Made by a program: the position numbers and the translations under genes
Notes under the pieces: generated by a model
What the model saw: the letters and a program-made list of their open reading frames with translations, nothing else
Database searches by the model: none
What the model was told of the DNA's origin: nothing
Assembly (NCBI GenBank): GCA_900155495.1
Contig: FTLJ01000190.1
Span: 1 to 37,292, forward strand
From: Porogramme epimiltina
Lineage: Eukaryota; Basidiomycota; Agaricomycetes; Polyporales; Polyporaceae
DNA length: 37,292 bases
Direction of reading: 5' to 3'
Part shown: in pieces, positions 21,156 to 31,389 of the stretch
Position numbering within the stretch: the first letter of the stretch is position 1
Layout: each line of letters opens with the position of its first letter

Positions 21156-21822
21156 GGTATAGCGCAATTTATGGTATCAATAGATGTTGGAAGTAGGGTG
21201 AGTACGGTGCGGAGCGGGTCGAAGGTATGTGCGCAGAGGTCGCACTGGGCAGGCTGCTCATTGTGGCCGGCGTCTGTCGTGGGAAGAAGCGTCGGGGCGC
21301 AGTTTGGCGCAGTCGGAGCTCGTCCTCGTTGGTCTGTCTTACTGAATCCTCCCAGACTGGTCTCCGCCATCGTCTCTTCTTTTCTCGCAGGTATCCAATT
21401 TACGACTATGCTCTCACTTCCATATACACGCAATAATTCAACCGAGCGATCACCCGACTGTGTCCTCCCTAGACAGGCCGGGCTAAATTTGCCTCCTGGG
21501 GACAGGGAACTCTCGCTGCTCACAACGGGGGGCTCGGTGGCGGTAGTCTGAGAGGTCATGGTACGTCAGGGCCGCATTGGAGCCACGTTCGCCCCCTTTC
21601 TCCCTCTGGTTCACCGCGATCTCGGCCGCGTCTTCCCCGTACATGTGTTCGTCTTGCCCCGTCCCGTGGGGCACTGTGACGTTCAGGGGGCATGTTCTTG
21701 AGCCTGCCCCCACGTCATAGCCCTGCTCCTTGCGTATATATAAGTGTGAAAGACATGAAGCTCTCCCAACCCCTTGTGACCACTACAGCTACAACCCACC
21801 TCTTCCCCCGCATCTCTCCATC
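21156..21822. promoter_or_regulatory. Divergent intergenic region between GOS1 and the 72-residue gene
   Basis: 667 bp. A 156-codon minus-strand frame (21559-21089) overlaps the GOS1 start in another phase. It is Ser/Thr/Pro-rich without a recognisable domain, so I treat it as 5' leader or chance. The plus-strand core promoter is at 21735-21743. Confidence 0.4.
21735..21743 (+). promoter_or_regulatory. TATA box of the 72-residue hydrophobic protein gene
   Basis: TATATATAA, 80-88 bp above the ATG at 21823. The leader between them is pyrimidine-rich (CTCTTCCCCC), a pattern seen in highly expressed fungal genes. Confidence 0.65.
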
Positions 21823-22163
21823 ATGGTAAGTCTACCCTATTATTACGGCCACATTGAGCTCACTCCTCACTCCTCGCGCCTCATACCTCATAGGGTTCCA
21901 TCGTGTCGGCGATTGGCAGTGCAATCAACGCCATTGTCTCTGCCATAGCAGATATTATTATGATCATCGTCAGCGTCATTGTGACGGTACGCTTATGTTT
22001 GCAGCTGGGTGTCGTCAACGTATCTAATTGGCTCCCGCAGATCATTGTCACCATCTTCGACATCATCTTCGATATCTTGTGCTGCAACTGCTTTGGTGGA
22101 CGCACTCGTCGCACAGGCACACATCGCTACAGGTTCGGCAGGCGAGGTGGTGCAGCAGCCTAG
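21823..22163 (+). CDS. Small hydrophobic Cys-rich conserved basidiomycete-type protein, 72 residues
   Basis: Exons 21823-21825 (the ATG alone), 21894-21986 and 22041-22163. Residues 2-46 are almost wholly hydrophobic with a repeating SAI pattern (VSAIGSAINAIVSAIADI, then IIVTIFDIIFDIL). They are followed by CCNCFGG and a basic tail, RTRRTGTHRYRFGRRGG. From memory, agaricomycete genomes encode many proteins with this layout. A mitochondrial, peroxisomal or membrane-active role is possible but nothing in the sequence decides. The cysteines directly after the hydrophobic part could be palmitoylated. Good TATA box, pyrimidine-rich leader, clean GT-AG introns (68 and 54 bp) and an intact frame support expression. 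Confidence 0.85.
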
Positions 22164-22978
22164 TTCCCCGTCGATACCGCAGTCTCTTCTCGGTGGTACG
22201 ATGATACCCCTCTCCTTACTCACATACGATACCATACTTCTATCAACGACTCCGCCGCCCCAGCACACGCATATGCAATACATGTTCATACGATGCGAAT
22301 ACTAGTCATGACAATTGGTCCCTTACCTCAAGCTCATTCAGTCGCAAACATGTAGTGTAGGTCAGAAAGTATCAGGTACACCTGCCCTTACCTCAATGGA
22401 GGACGCAACTCACTGTATACTTCTCTTCTCACTCTCAAGGCTGTGAAACATATGGCTAAGGCGTTGGACGTCCTGGCGCCTGGACAACCTTGTGGCTCCA
22501 TCTGATGATTGTTGACACGATTCTATGATGGGGGCGTACTGTTCACTTCGTTTATGCACCGAGCTGTACACTTTTCTGCTTGTTCTCGAGACACAAGATG
22601 GGTGGGTGGTGCGGTCAATCCGCTCGCTCACCTTTGCGAAGGTCTTAACTTTCTGGGTGAGCTTTTACTTGCTACTCTAGTCTGTTGGCAGCGACTGCGT
22701 TCCCATAACTGACAGGTCTGATAGTTTCCGTTGTCATAGGACTCCCGTGACGATCTGCCTTCGACTTGGGCCTTCTTCTCACCAGTCTACCGTTGCGCAG
22801 ATAGCTACGAAGACCACGCGGTGCCTAAGGCATACATATTAGTGGACGACGAACACCTGCGCGAGGGTAGAGATGCACAGTCCAAACTGCCCTATAACCC
22901 CGTCCTCGATCGATAGTGCCACCCATCGGCTGCCAAGCTCTTTCTCCGGACTTTACGCAGCACCGGCCGGCCCCAGCC
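22164..22978. other. Intergenic, nothing recognised
   Basis: 815 bp with only short unfamiliar frames. It contains the 3' UTR of the 72-residue gene and the promoter of the first PPxY membrane protein. The boundary between conserved and accessory genes falls here. Confidence 0.5.
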
Positions 22979-24310
22979 ATGGCTCCCGGCATACGTGTCC
23001 GTAGCGTCGAAGAATCTGTGGGTGGCAAGGGAGCCTATAGCAATGGGTATGGGTACGAGTCTGCGCCCGAGGGGTACGGTAATTACGGGTGCGTTCGTTT
23101 ATTTATTGTTGTGTAAAAGCATAGTCCAACGTACACGGTACAGATGGGACCAACACACCTCCACCGTGACATTAGGCCAGCCTTCGTACTCATGCGACTG
23201 CTCAAAGATTCTACCACTTTCGTTCGCACAGAGCGCCTCAGTGCTTTACACACCTCTCCTCGCCCCAACGACTGTAGACACGACAGCGCCGACGATGGTT
23301 TCCGCAACCTCGTTTTTTCTCTATTACGGAGCCCCTCCCGCTACAATTTCAGCAACGACGACCACAGTTACGGTCTCCACCACTAGCACCACAACGTTAA
23401 GTGTTACGGCTCCAACTGGAAATTCAGCCTGGCGATGGACGTCTGTATCTTCGCCTACCTCCCCCTCCACCTCTACCTCCACCTCCCAAACTACCGCCGC
23501 CCTTTCGTCGAGCCGCAAAGCGTCGCTTTCCGGAGGTGCCACTGCGTTCATTGTCATATTATGTATCTTTTTCCTCGTTCTCGCCGCGGTCCTCGCTATT
23601 TTCTTCAAGAGGCGGAGGAGAAGGATGATCCACCCTGCTTTCAGGCCATATCTCGCCGAAATAAACATAGCGTCTCCAAATTCTTCTCGTCCTCCATCCA
23701 CGCGAACGCGTGATACCGTGGTCGGTGACGAGGGTTTCGGCAGCGTCCTTGCCATAGGTGACGCTGATTTCGGTAGGCTCTCCGTCCCGTGCTTGGTTCG
23801 ACGGGTACTAATAGTACGTCGTTGCAAAGCCACGCTGTCATCTGAAACGACGCCATCATCGTTCGCATTCACTCGCTCATTTCGGACACTGACCGAGTCT
23901 GAAGCAAGGCGTTCTAATATGACTTGGACGGCTTCGAGTCGGCCTACTCGTGAGTAATTGAGCTGTGTTCATGGTCTCCTGGCGTCCTTCGAGCCACCTT
24001 ACTGAGCGGTGCCTGCCGCCTCCCAGTCCAAGAAGAAGAAGATGCTGGAAGTGTGCATACAAGCGACTACCTGGATGGTCGCTTCGACGGAGGGCGTGAT
24101 ACCCCTAGCCTTACGGATTTCTCCTCAGTCGCACCACCGTCACGTCGCCGCGAGAGGCTGCCACCGCCGTACGGAACACTACCACCGCGGAACAGCAGGC
24201 CAAGACTCGATGCGCCTGCATACGAGGGCATGGAAGACCGTCCCCCGGTTCCTTCGACCCCGCTGAGCGGCTGGATGTCGGAGAAGACCCCATCCCAGGG
24301 ATCTAGTTGA
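22979..24310 (+). CDS. Single-pass membrane protein with Ser/Thr-rich ectodomain and PPxY tail, copy 1
   Basis: My model joins 22979-23078, 23125-23949 and 24027-24310 into 402 residues; the first exon is the weakest part, and an alternative start is the ATG at 23295. The N-terminal region is rich in Thr/Ser (TTTTVTVSTTSTTTLSVTAP, TSPSTSTSTSQTTAALSSS). It is followed by Gly/Ala, a single strongly hydrophobic segment of about 23 residues and the stop-transfer run KRRRRR. The cytoplasmic part carries EEEDAGSVH, then RLPPPYGTLPP, and APAYEGMEDRPPVP. A 42-nt in-frame intron (donor near 23773, acceptor after TACTAATAG) may or may not be removed. No signal peptide is seen, so the transmembrane segment itself may direct insertion. 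It is the first of three similar neighbours; I do not recognise a named family. Confidence 0.72.
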
Positions 24311-25296
24311 GTAGGTCCGTTCGCACGTTCACTGCGTGGAAAACTCGCTCATTTAAGTCCCTCGTTTTGAGGACTTTGAACTTCTCTTGTACAGCAATTG
24401 TGCGGGCACAGTTCCCATCATATACCTTCTGGGCTGAGGATGTCTCACCAGGTGCTGACAGCCGGCGAACTCCGCATCAGGAGGCTCAGCCTGGCATTTA
24501 ATCACGGTCACTACACCAGGATTTGTATTTCTTATCAGGATTTGATTCGTATCCAATCACTCTATCATATCCTCTGTATACCACTCATTGTATCCTGATA
24601 TCGTGTTTGTGTACACTGTAGATTACGAACTAGCAGGTTCATCCCAAGGCATAGGGCGCCAAGAGGCGTGATAACGTAAGCAAACGAGTGCCCAGCGTTC
24701 GAATTTTGCTGGCCATGAACCATGATGATGCTTTGCCCTCGCCATTCACCGGGAAGGTATCATTCGTGTCAAATCTCATTTTTGGTCTGTACGACTGTTC
24801 GTCGTGTTCGAGCGGCCTCGATCCATGGCCTTACTGTAAGTGACGCCACGAGGCTCTGTATACAAAAAGTCCCGGAAACTCATCAGATATACTTGCCGCA
24901 GAACTGATGCAGCTCAGCCGAAACGCGCATCTGTCTCATTGACCTGTGCCATGAGGATGTTTACCCCCTGACAGGCCCAGGGTAGTCCACTACTCGGCCA
25001 CAAGGCAGCGCTCCCTGCCAATGCCTCGCCTATGCCGCCATCCCAAACGTAGAGCCAAGTTCGGCATCATTGGACAGCCCACTGAGCACCACGCGGTTTT
25101 TACCTTCCTTTTGACCGCGATCTGCCTCTGGGAGTCCCTAAACGTTTGATTGCCATGGTATAACGTTAACGGATGGATGGCGCTCGTACCTACCACGTCT
25201 TCTTAAACGGTGCCATGACCTTTCATCTTCAGTGTGTTCCGCTTTCTCACAGCCAGCTTCTCTTTGCGTTTTGACAGCGACAAGTTGTCGACCGGG
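24311..25296. other. Intergenic, nothing recognised
   Basis: About 990 bp between copies 1 and 2. It becomes AT-richer with frequent ATCC/TATCC words around 24,530-24,600. Short frames only, no domain, no promoter element that I trust. Confidence 0.5.
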
Positions 25297-26253
25297 ATGT
25301 CCTCAAGCATCCTCTCTTCCTCCCGTTCTGATCTTTTCCCATGTTCTCTTCCTTTTGAAGCATCTTTCACCGGTGAACACAGCTGCGCGAAGGGCTGGGC
25401 AACCGCTGCGTCGAACCGGTTTTCCTGGGTCACGCAAATATCTTCTACTTCAAGTACATCATCAACGACAGCTATTAGCGGACCCTCATCCATCACCAGT
25501 GAGTCTCTAGTCCCCGCACATTACAATTGTTACCCACGATAGTCCTACGCCCCGCAGGTAGCACTGTTTCATCTTCCCTCACAGTGTCGTCGACTTCCTC
25601 AGTACCAGCCCAGCCGACTCCAACTTTCTCCACCTCTTCAAGTTCGCTATCGAGAGGTGCAATTGCCGGCATCGCCGTGGGCTGTGTAGTCCTGTTGATC
25701 GGCTTCTTATGTATGGGGGTTGTGCTGTGGACTCGGAGGTCGAGGACACGGAGAATCGTTTCACCTCTCAACCTAGCTCGCGGTCAACCCGGAGGTAACG
25801 AGAGGGGAGTAAAGGAAGGACTAGGTGAGGAGTTCATATGCTGCGGGAATGCTCATTAATGAACATGTAATTATAGAGCAACCGGAGATGTCCTTGCGAG
25901 TGTGCACGCGGGGACAACCCTCGCATCCACCGGCTGCGCTAGCTACTGGCCTGCCGCCGTCCGCGTCTGTTGATTCAAGCTCTTGGCCCCAAGGGGCGGG
26001 TCAGGGGGTTAGGCATGAAGGTTAGTCGACCATCGTTCGGAATCAGCTCGGACTCACGGATATGACAGCGCGTTTGTGGCCGATGGGCGCAGTAGACGCT
26101 GGAAGCATCCACCAGGGATTCGACAACGATAGTATAGGACTCCTTCCACCTGCGTATGACGACCTTCCGGTGAGGCTGCCTCCAACGCGACCGGCCGATA
26201 TGCGGCTGAGTGGCCGCATGGGAATCCGGGCTCATCCTCGCCCTAACAAATGA
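25297..26253 (+). CDS. Single-pass membrane protein with Ser/Thr-rich ectodomain and PPxY tail, copy 2
   Basis: Four exons, 25297-25498, 25558-25794, 25877-26020 and 26069-26253, give 255 residues. The N-terminal region is Ser-rich (MSSSILSSSRSDL), contains two Cys, and continues as a Ser/Thr stalk (TQISSTSSTSSTTAISG; SSLTVSSTSSVPAQPTPTFS). One hydrophobic span follows, GAIAGIAVGCVVLLIGFLCM, closed on the inside by WTRRSRTRR. The tail has VDAGSIHQGF and then GLLPPAYDDLPVRLPPTRP, the PPxY motif, and ends RPNK. Order, stalk and tail match its two neighbours. The frame is open upstream to 25234 but without an ATG, so 25297 is chosen. The tail motif suggests binding of a WW-domain protein such as an Rsp5-type ubiquitin ligase; this is inference from the motif. 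Confidence 0.8.
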
Positions 26254-27068
26254 TAAGATGGGGGTGAGTATGCCTTACTGTATGTCCTTCCTTTGACAAT
26301 CATGCGTGATAGACGTGATCGTGTTTCCGTCATAGCGTGGTCTATAATGTAAGTGCGTCCGCGTTGAGCTTCCATCTCTGACTGACGCGATGTCGCCCCC
26401 GTTGCGTATGTAAGATGTCATGATTCAAGTATAGACTAGTTTTTGACTGCGCAGGCCGCATGCACGTCCGAGTCCCCATTCTCGGAGACCCTTTTGGCCC
26501 CCATTTTCCTACGCTGCCACCCCATCGTTCGATTTAGACGAGGCACATTTGTTTTCACGAAGGGCGGCGACAGTGGCGACATTTATATAAGAACCTCATC
26601 CTACCGTTCAGTACGTTGTATAAGGCTGAATTCACGATACAACTCTGTTCAAGGACGGCTTTGGAGATGCAGGACGCATCGGTGAGTGACTTGCCGCTCT
26701 CTATTACTACTGAACTCATCAGTTGCTAGTGAATCAGTGGGGGGATAGGAAAAATGGGTGGCGTATCAGTGAGACATTCCAATCCTCCATTTTTATTACC
26801 GATGCGCATCAAAAGTGGTGGCATGGTGGGGAAGTCCGAGTCAAGCGAGTAGGCAAGTTGTATGCGCCTAGACCCTGGTATATGATTGTCGGGAAAAGGT
26901 ATGTTGGCGTCACCCTCTCTCGGTAACAGTGGCACACCGGAAGAGCTGTCAACGCAAGAATAGTAAGACATCGCACTGATGGACCGCAACTATATAGGTC
27001 CACTTGTCCGGGATGAACAATAGGACCATTCAACCTCTCCCACACGTTTCTCCTGCGACTTGACGAAC
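26254..27068. other. Intergenic with promoter of copy 3
   Basis: 815 bp without recognisable coding sequence. A TATATA at 26991-26996 fits copy 3. No sequence duplication with the previous intergenic regions is evident by eye. Confidence 0.5.
26991..26996 (+). promoter_or_regulatory. TATA-like box of PPxY membrane protein copy 3
   Basis: TATATA, 73-78 bp above the ATG at 27069; position and composition are as expected for a core promoter. Confidence 0.45.
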
Positions 27069-28190
27069 ATGAGCGGACTACCCGTCTTTTCACTTCCCAA
27101 TATCATTACCAGCGCATTAGCCCCATTCGAGCCTCACAGTGACTCACCAACCTCTACTCCTTCCGCAATAAACAATACTCCGGTCACTTCATCGACGCCG
27201 CCGCCTTCCACATCATCCAGTCTGCAGGTGTCATCCGAGCTGTCTGACACCACAATCGAAAATGCATCAGTTTCAACCACAAGAGACACAAGCTCCAGAC
27301 CCATAATCACCTCAACGCAGGCAGGAAGCGATACCCCCGCAACTCCGACAACTGTTTTCGTCCCCTCCACAGAAACCCTCAAGACCTCCCTGGTCATCTT
27401 TGGGCCCTCCAGCTCTACAATTGTAAGCATCACCATACACGATGCGCCTACCATGCAGCCCGCCACGAGCCCCGTAGCCACCACCTCTAGCAGAGCGATC
27501 GTTGGTGGAGCGGTCGGAGCCCTCATGGGGGGCGCTATCGTCCTTACAGCCATCTACTTCCTGTGCAGGCGGCGGCGGCGGCGACCGCGGCTTTGTGAGT
27601 GCAACAGTGTTGCAGACGCAAACCCTCATGGTCCAGGATCTTCGCAGTCAGATGGCGCGGGTGCTATCGGGCGGGAGCAAAGTAGTTTTACGGAATACGG
27701 TCAGTGTTCTGGTCCGCAGTCGTTTCGTGTAATAAAAACGCGACTTACCGTATAGTCAGAAGCAGATGCACCGGCCTTCATCGGCAACCGTGGCGAGACA
27801 TCAATGACGGTCCCGCCCAAGTTTAATCTACTCGGATTAGGAGCAAGCACCAGAGTATCTTCGTCGAGTGGGGAAACTTATGTCACTCCCAGATTAGGTA
27901 GGTAGTAGTTTGTTTGGAACGCGACTAAGAATACTTACTACAGAGGAAAAGAACGGGTAACCTATTACCGCGAGTCGGATGCAGGAAGCGTGCACCCGAG
28001 CCTCTATGCCATGTCTACCCACGAAACCGGAAGAGAACATAGTGCAATGGATGTGCCGTCGGTGCTACGGGTCCTTCCTCCTGCTTATGAGGATCTCCCC
28101 CGGCATCGAGAGGGGACGATCGGGACCTTCGACGGTAACAGAATGATGCCGATGGTAAATCGACCAAATCTTTACCTCAACCATCGCTGA
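27069..28190 (+). CDS. Single-pass membrane protein with Ser/Thr-rich ectodomain and PPxY tail, copy 3
   Basis: Exons 27069-27699, 27760-27897 and 27946-28190 give 337 residues. About 140 residues of Ser/Thr/Pro (for example SSTPPPSTSSSLQVSSELSD) lead to a Gly/Ala-rich membrane segment (AIVGGAVGALMGGAIVLTAI) and CRRRRRRPR. The tail has YYRESDAGSVHPSLYAMS and then VLRVLPPAYEDLPRHREG, the PPxY motif. The acceptor at 27759 (TCAG) rather than 27755 (ATAG) is forced by frame. The third exon can begin at 27946, or at 27944 with a donor 4 nt further on; both keep the frame. A candidate 53-bp intron at 27596-27648 breaks the frame and is not used. No signal peptide is seen. The largest ectodomain of the three; function unknown. 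Confidence 0.8.
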
Positions 28191-28827
28191 AATTCTCCAA
28201 TGGCAGGAAAGAGACTGAACGGACTTTGAGATGCATCAAGGGCGGCCGCACAGTGATAGCACCATCATATCAAATAGAAACCTTGGATAGAGGCCTGCGA
28301 TGTATACTCAGGTAGAAGTCCTCCACCCAGGCTTACACCGCCAAGCCGATATAGGAGTTCAGAACTTCTCCATCTGCTCATATTCTATAGTCTTTTGTTG
28401 ACATCAGAATGCACATCAACTTCATATTGGTTTGTTCAACCCTTATACCACGAAGCAGATATAGCAACAAAGAACGCATTGCCTTGCTGACACTGCAGAG
28501 GTTGTATTTAGGCTCTTTACGGCACGGTGATTACTTCCAACGTCTGCGACAATGTCAGCGTCACCTCGGCACGTCCAAGCATGCTCGGCACCCTCCCCCG
28601 GCGTGGAGTGTCCGTCGACATGTTTGGTGAATGTTCCCACTACGAACCAATTTTATGCTGCGCGATCATGCGCATGACCTCCTTTGACGAGCTTCTCACC
28701 TTCTCTCTCCAAGAAGTCACAGCCCTTCCACGATCTACGGCACAATGTACTTATTGACTGCGTTGCGGGTACATGAAGCCCAGGTCGCGCCTGCCCTTCA
28801 TTTGCACCCTATACGTTCTGGAACACA
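28191..28827. other. Intergenic, nothing recognised
   Basis: 637 bp between the last membrane protein and the first monooxygenase, AT-richer than the genes; short frames only. Confidence 0.5.
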
Positions 28828-30600
28828 ATGACCGACGCATCTAACACACAGAATCGCTTCGAAGTCACCATCATCGGTGGGGGAGTCTGCGGGCTAACGT
28901 GCGCGGTGGCCTTGCAGCGGGCAGGCGTTCCTGTTCAGATATTCGAAGCGGCGGTACGTCTCTCGTCACAATTACATTCAACATTGGGAGCTAATGCCGT
29001 GGCGACAGACCGCCTTCAGTGAGATCGGTGCGGGCATTGGAGTAGGTTCGTTCACACCGCCCTTCGCGACGCTTGGTGACCTGATGCACAACCACTACTG
29101 CTATTCGTAGGACCCAATGCCGTGCGGGTCCTCCGCGCAATCGATGTTCTCGACGAGATATTGAAGAAGATCAACCCGAACGAGGTCAGAAATAGAGGAT
29201 TCTGGTTCTACGACGGACTTTCCGACAGCAGTGAGCCTTTCTTTGAGGTGTGTCCGTGTGACCTCAAGTGGAACGACTTCGCAGTTGATTGAATTTGACC
29301 GCAGTATCCTACAGACCGTGACGATAAGGGGCTAGGCATACATAGGTACCCCCTCGAACATTTAGGGAAGACGTGCGCTAACTAGTGCTCTATTACTAGG
29401 GCCGTGTTCCTCGAAGCCCTCGTCGCTGTGGTAGACCCTGCCATAGCGCACTTTCATAAGAGATGCACCTCAATCACGGAATCTGAGACGAACCCGAATC
29501 GTCTAGTCGTACACTTCCAAGACGGCAGTGCGCATGAGACAGATGTTGTTCTTGGGGCGGACGGGATCAAGAGCACTGTCCGCGAGTATGTCATTGGGGT
29601 GAACGACAAGAGGGTCCAATTCAGCAACACCGTGGCATATAGAGGACTCGTCCCCTACAACAAATTGAAGGAAGCAGGATTCAGGATTGACGTCGGCGAG
29701 TATCCGGCATGCATTTGCGGGCCTAGCAAAGTGGGTTATCCTGTATCTCGTGTTGTACCTGTAGACCTCCCTTACCCACGAATTGACACTCAGCATTTCA
29801 TCCTGTTCCCTATCAAAGATGGCGAAATTGTAAGATTTGGCCAAGGCTCCATATTCCGAGGCTCACAGGGCCTGCTTTCCCCAGATAAACGTTGTCGCCT
29901 TCGATGCCCGGTACGACATTCCTATCGGGGCACAAAACTTACCGGACGGCGCGCCCTGGGTTGAGGTCGTTTCGCGGGACGTCCTGGACCAAGTGTACGC
30001 TGGCTTCGGCCCCGATGTTGCCTCATTGATCAAGTGCATGCCCGAGCGACCGAGCAAGTGGTCTATCCACGTCGTGTACCCGCCGCTCGAGACATATGTG
30101 AAGGGGCGGGTGGCTCTTCTCGGCGATGCTGTACGTTGCGCCACGCTCTGGAAGAGCACTGAGTTCTTGAATAGCCGTACCAATCTACAGGCACACGGGA
30201 TGCTCCCCCACATGGGCGCAGGAGCAGGACAAGGCATTGAAGACGCGTATACCCTCGCTCGTCTCCTCAGTCATCCAGACGCGAACGCCGATAACGTCGA
30301 GGTCAGTTCTTTAGTATCCTTGGGAGGGGGTTGTCCCTGACGTACATATACGTGGAGGCGGTACTTAGCGAGTATTCCCGTGTGCGTAAGCCTCGGGCAC
30401 AGATGGTATGGGAAGGGAGCCTGAAGGCGGGAAGGACTTACGACCAGAACGGACACTACGGGCCCACACCAGACGGCATACGGAAGGCCCTGGACAACAT
30501 GTACGACCCGGTGTGGCACCATGACATGGACGACGATGTTCGTGACATAGTGCAGGCTCTTCGTGACAGGGGTGATTTCCCTCCTGGGTCGAATAACTGA
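28828..30600 (+). CDS. FAD-dependent monooxygenase, salicylate-hydroxylase-like, copy A
   Basis: Group A flavoprotein hydroxylase: FAD-bound, NAD(P)H-dependent insertion of oxygen, usually into phenolic rings. Nine exons, 28828-28953, 29009-29045, 29111-29247, 29305-29345, 29400-29730, 29794-29829, 29885-30130, 30191-30301 and 30358-30600, give 435 residues, normal for the family. Motifs: the dinucleotide-binding GGGVCG at 17-22 (VTIIGGGVCGLTCAVALQRAG region), the DG motif VVLGADGIKSTVRE near 164-176, and the GD motif ALLGDAAHGMLPHMGAGAGQ near 313-332. The last acceptor (TGGAG|GCG) is weak but matches copy B. No signal or anchor, so cytosolic. The substrate is unknown; in wood and litter fungi such enzymes often act on lignin-derived or secondary aromatics. 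The closest neighbour is copy B, in the same orientation. Confidence 0.93.
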
Positions 30601-31389
30601 CCTGATGGTGGCTAGAGAACCCAGACGCGGACCCATTGTCGAGTTGTTGGTGAACAAGTGTAGAAGGTGTGAGCAGGCGGGCTGGAGTCTGCTGCATCCG
30701 ATATATATCACGTGTACAGGTACTAGAAATGGCAACGGCTGGAGTATTCACACCGCTGGTATTCACGTGCCAAGACGATCGCCTCGACTGCCACCAGGTC
30801 AGTCACATCCATGATGTTCCTATCAATTGTGGTATGTTCAGGCTATCGAAATATTTCCCCAGAGCGTGGAGCCATTCCTCCTTACCTGGCGCATTCAACC
30901 CTTCGAAGCCTCTGCTCAAGGACGGACGCTGTTTTCCCGTGAGTACGGAGCTCAAGTCACCTGTGCCTGTGCCGTACTACGGCGTCTTACCGATGCGGAC
31001 TCCCTCCATCGTAGGATCATTGCAGAGCTATTCTCTACCCGAAGTAAAATTAGCAACAAAGGGGCTTGTACTTTGAGGACCTCATATCGGCGGCATGTGA
31101 ACCTTCAAAGAAGGCGGCCTTGACTTCGACGTTTATGTTAGTAGCAGCGCCGTCCCGGCATGCCTAAGTATATGTGGTCTCGTTCATGTACGTGGAACAT
31201 CTGCTTACATGGTCGGCACTCTGTGTTCTCACCATAAACTAATTTTGCACATCTATCTCAGACCAACTTCTTACCTTCCATCCATAGGAAAGTCGGCGGC
31301 CCTCCATCATCCACGACGTACTTATAGATGGCCCCGGGTCCTGCCTGGTAACCCCCATCTCGCCGCACTGACTATTGGCCTATTACACT
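30601..31389. other. Intergenic between the two monooxygenases
   Basis: 789 bp without a recognisable gene. By eye it keeps no visible copy of the sequence upstream of copy A, so the promoters of the two copies have diverged or the duplication began close to the ATG. Confidence 0.5.

Noticed and set aside
21089..21559. 156-codon minus-strand frame beginning MTSQTTATEPPVVSSES
   Set aside because: Overlaps the GOS1 start in another phase, shows no domain, and I could not build a splice model that keeps a frame. It could still be a GOS1 leader or a small unknown gene.
27596..27648. Possible 53-bp intron in PPxY protein copy 3 (GTGAGT...CGCAG)
   Set aside because: Good sites, but removal leads to a stop codon; reading through keeps the frame into the conserved tail.
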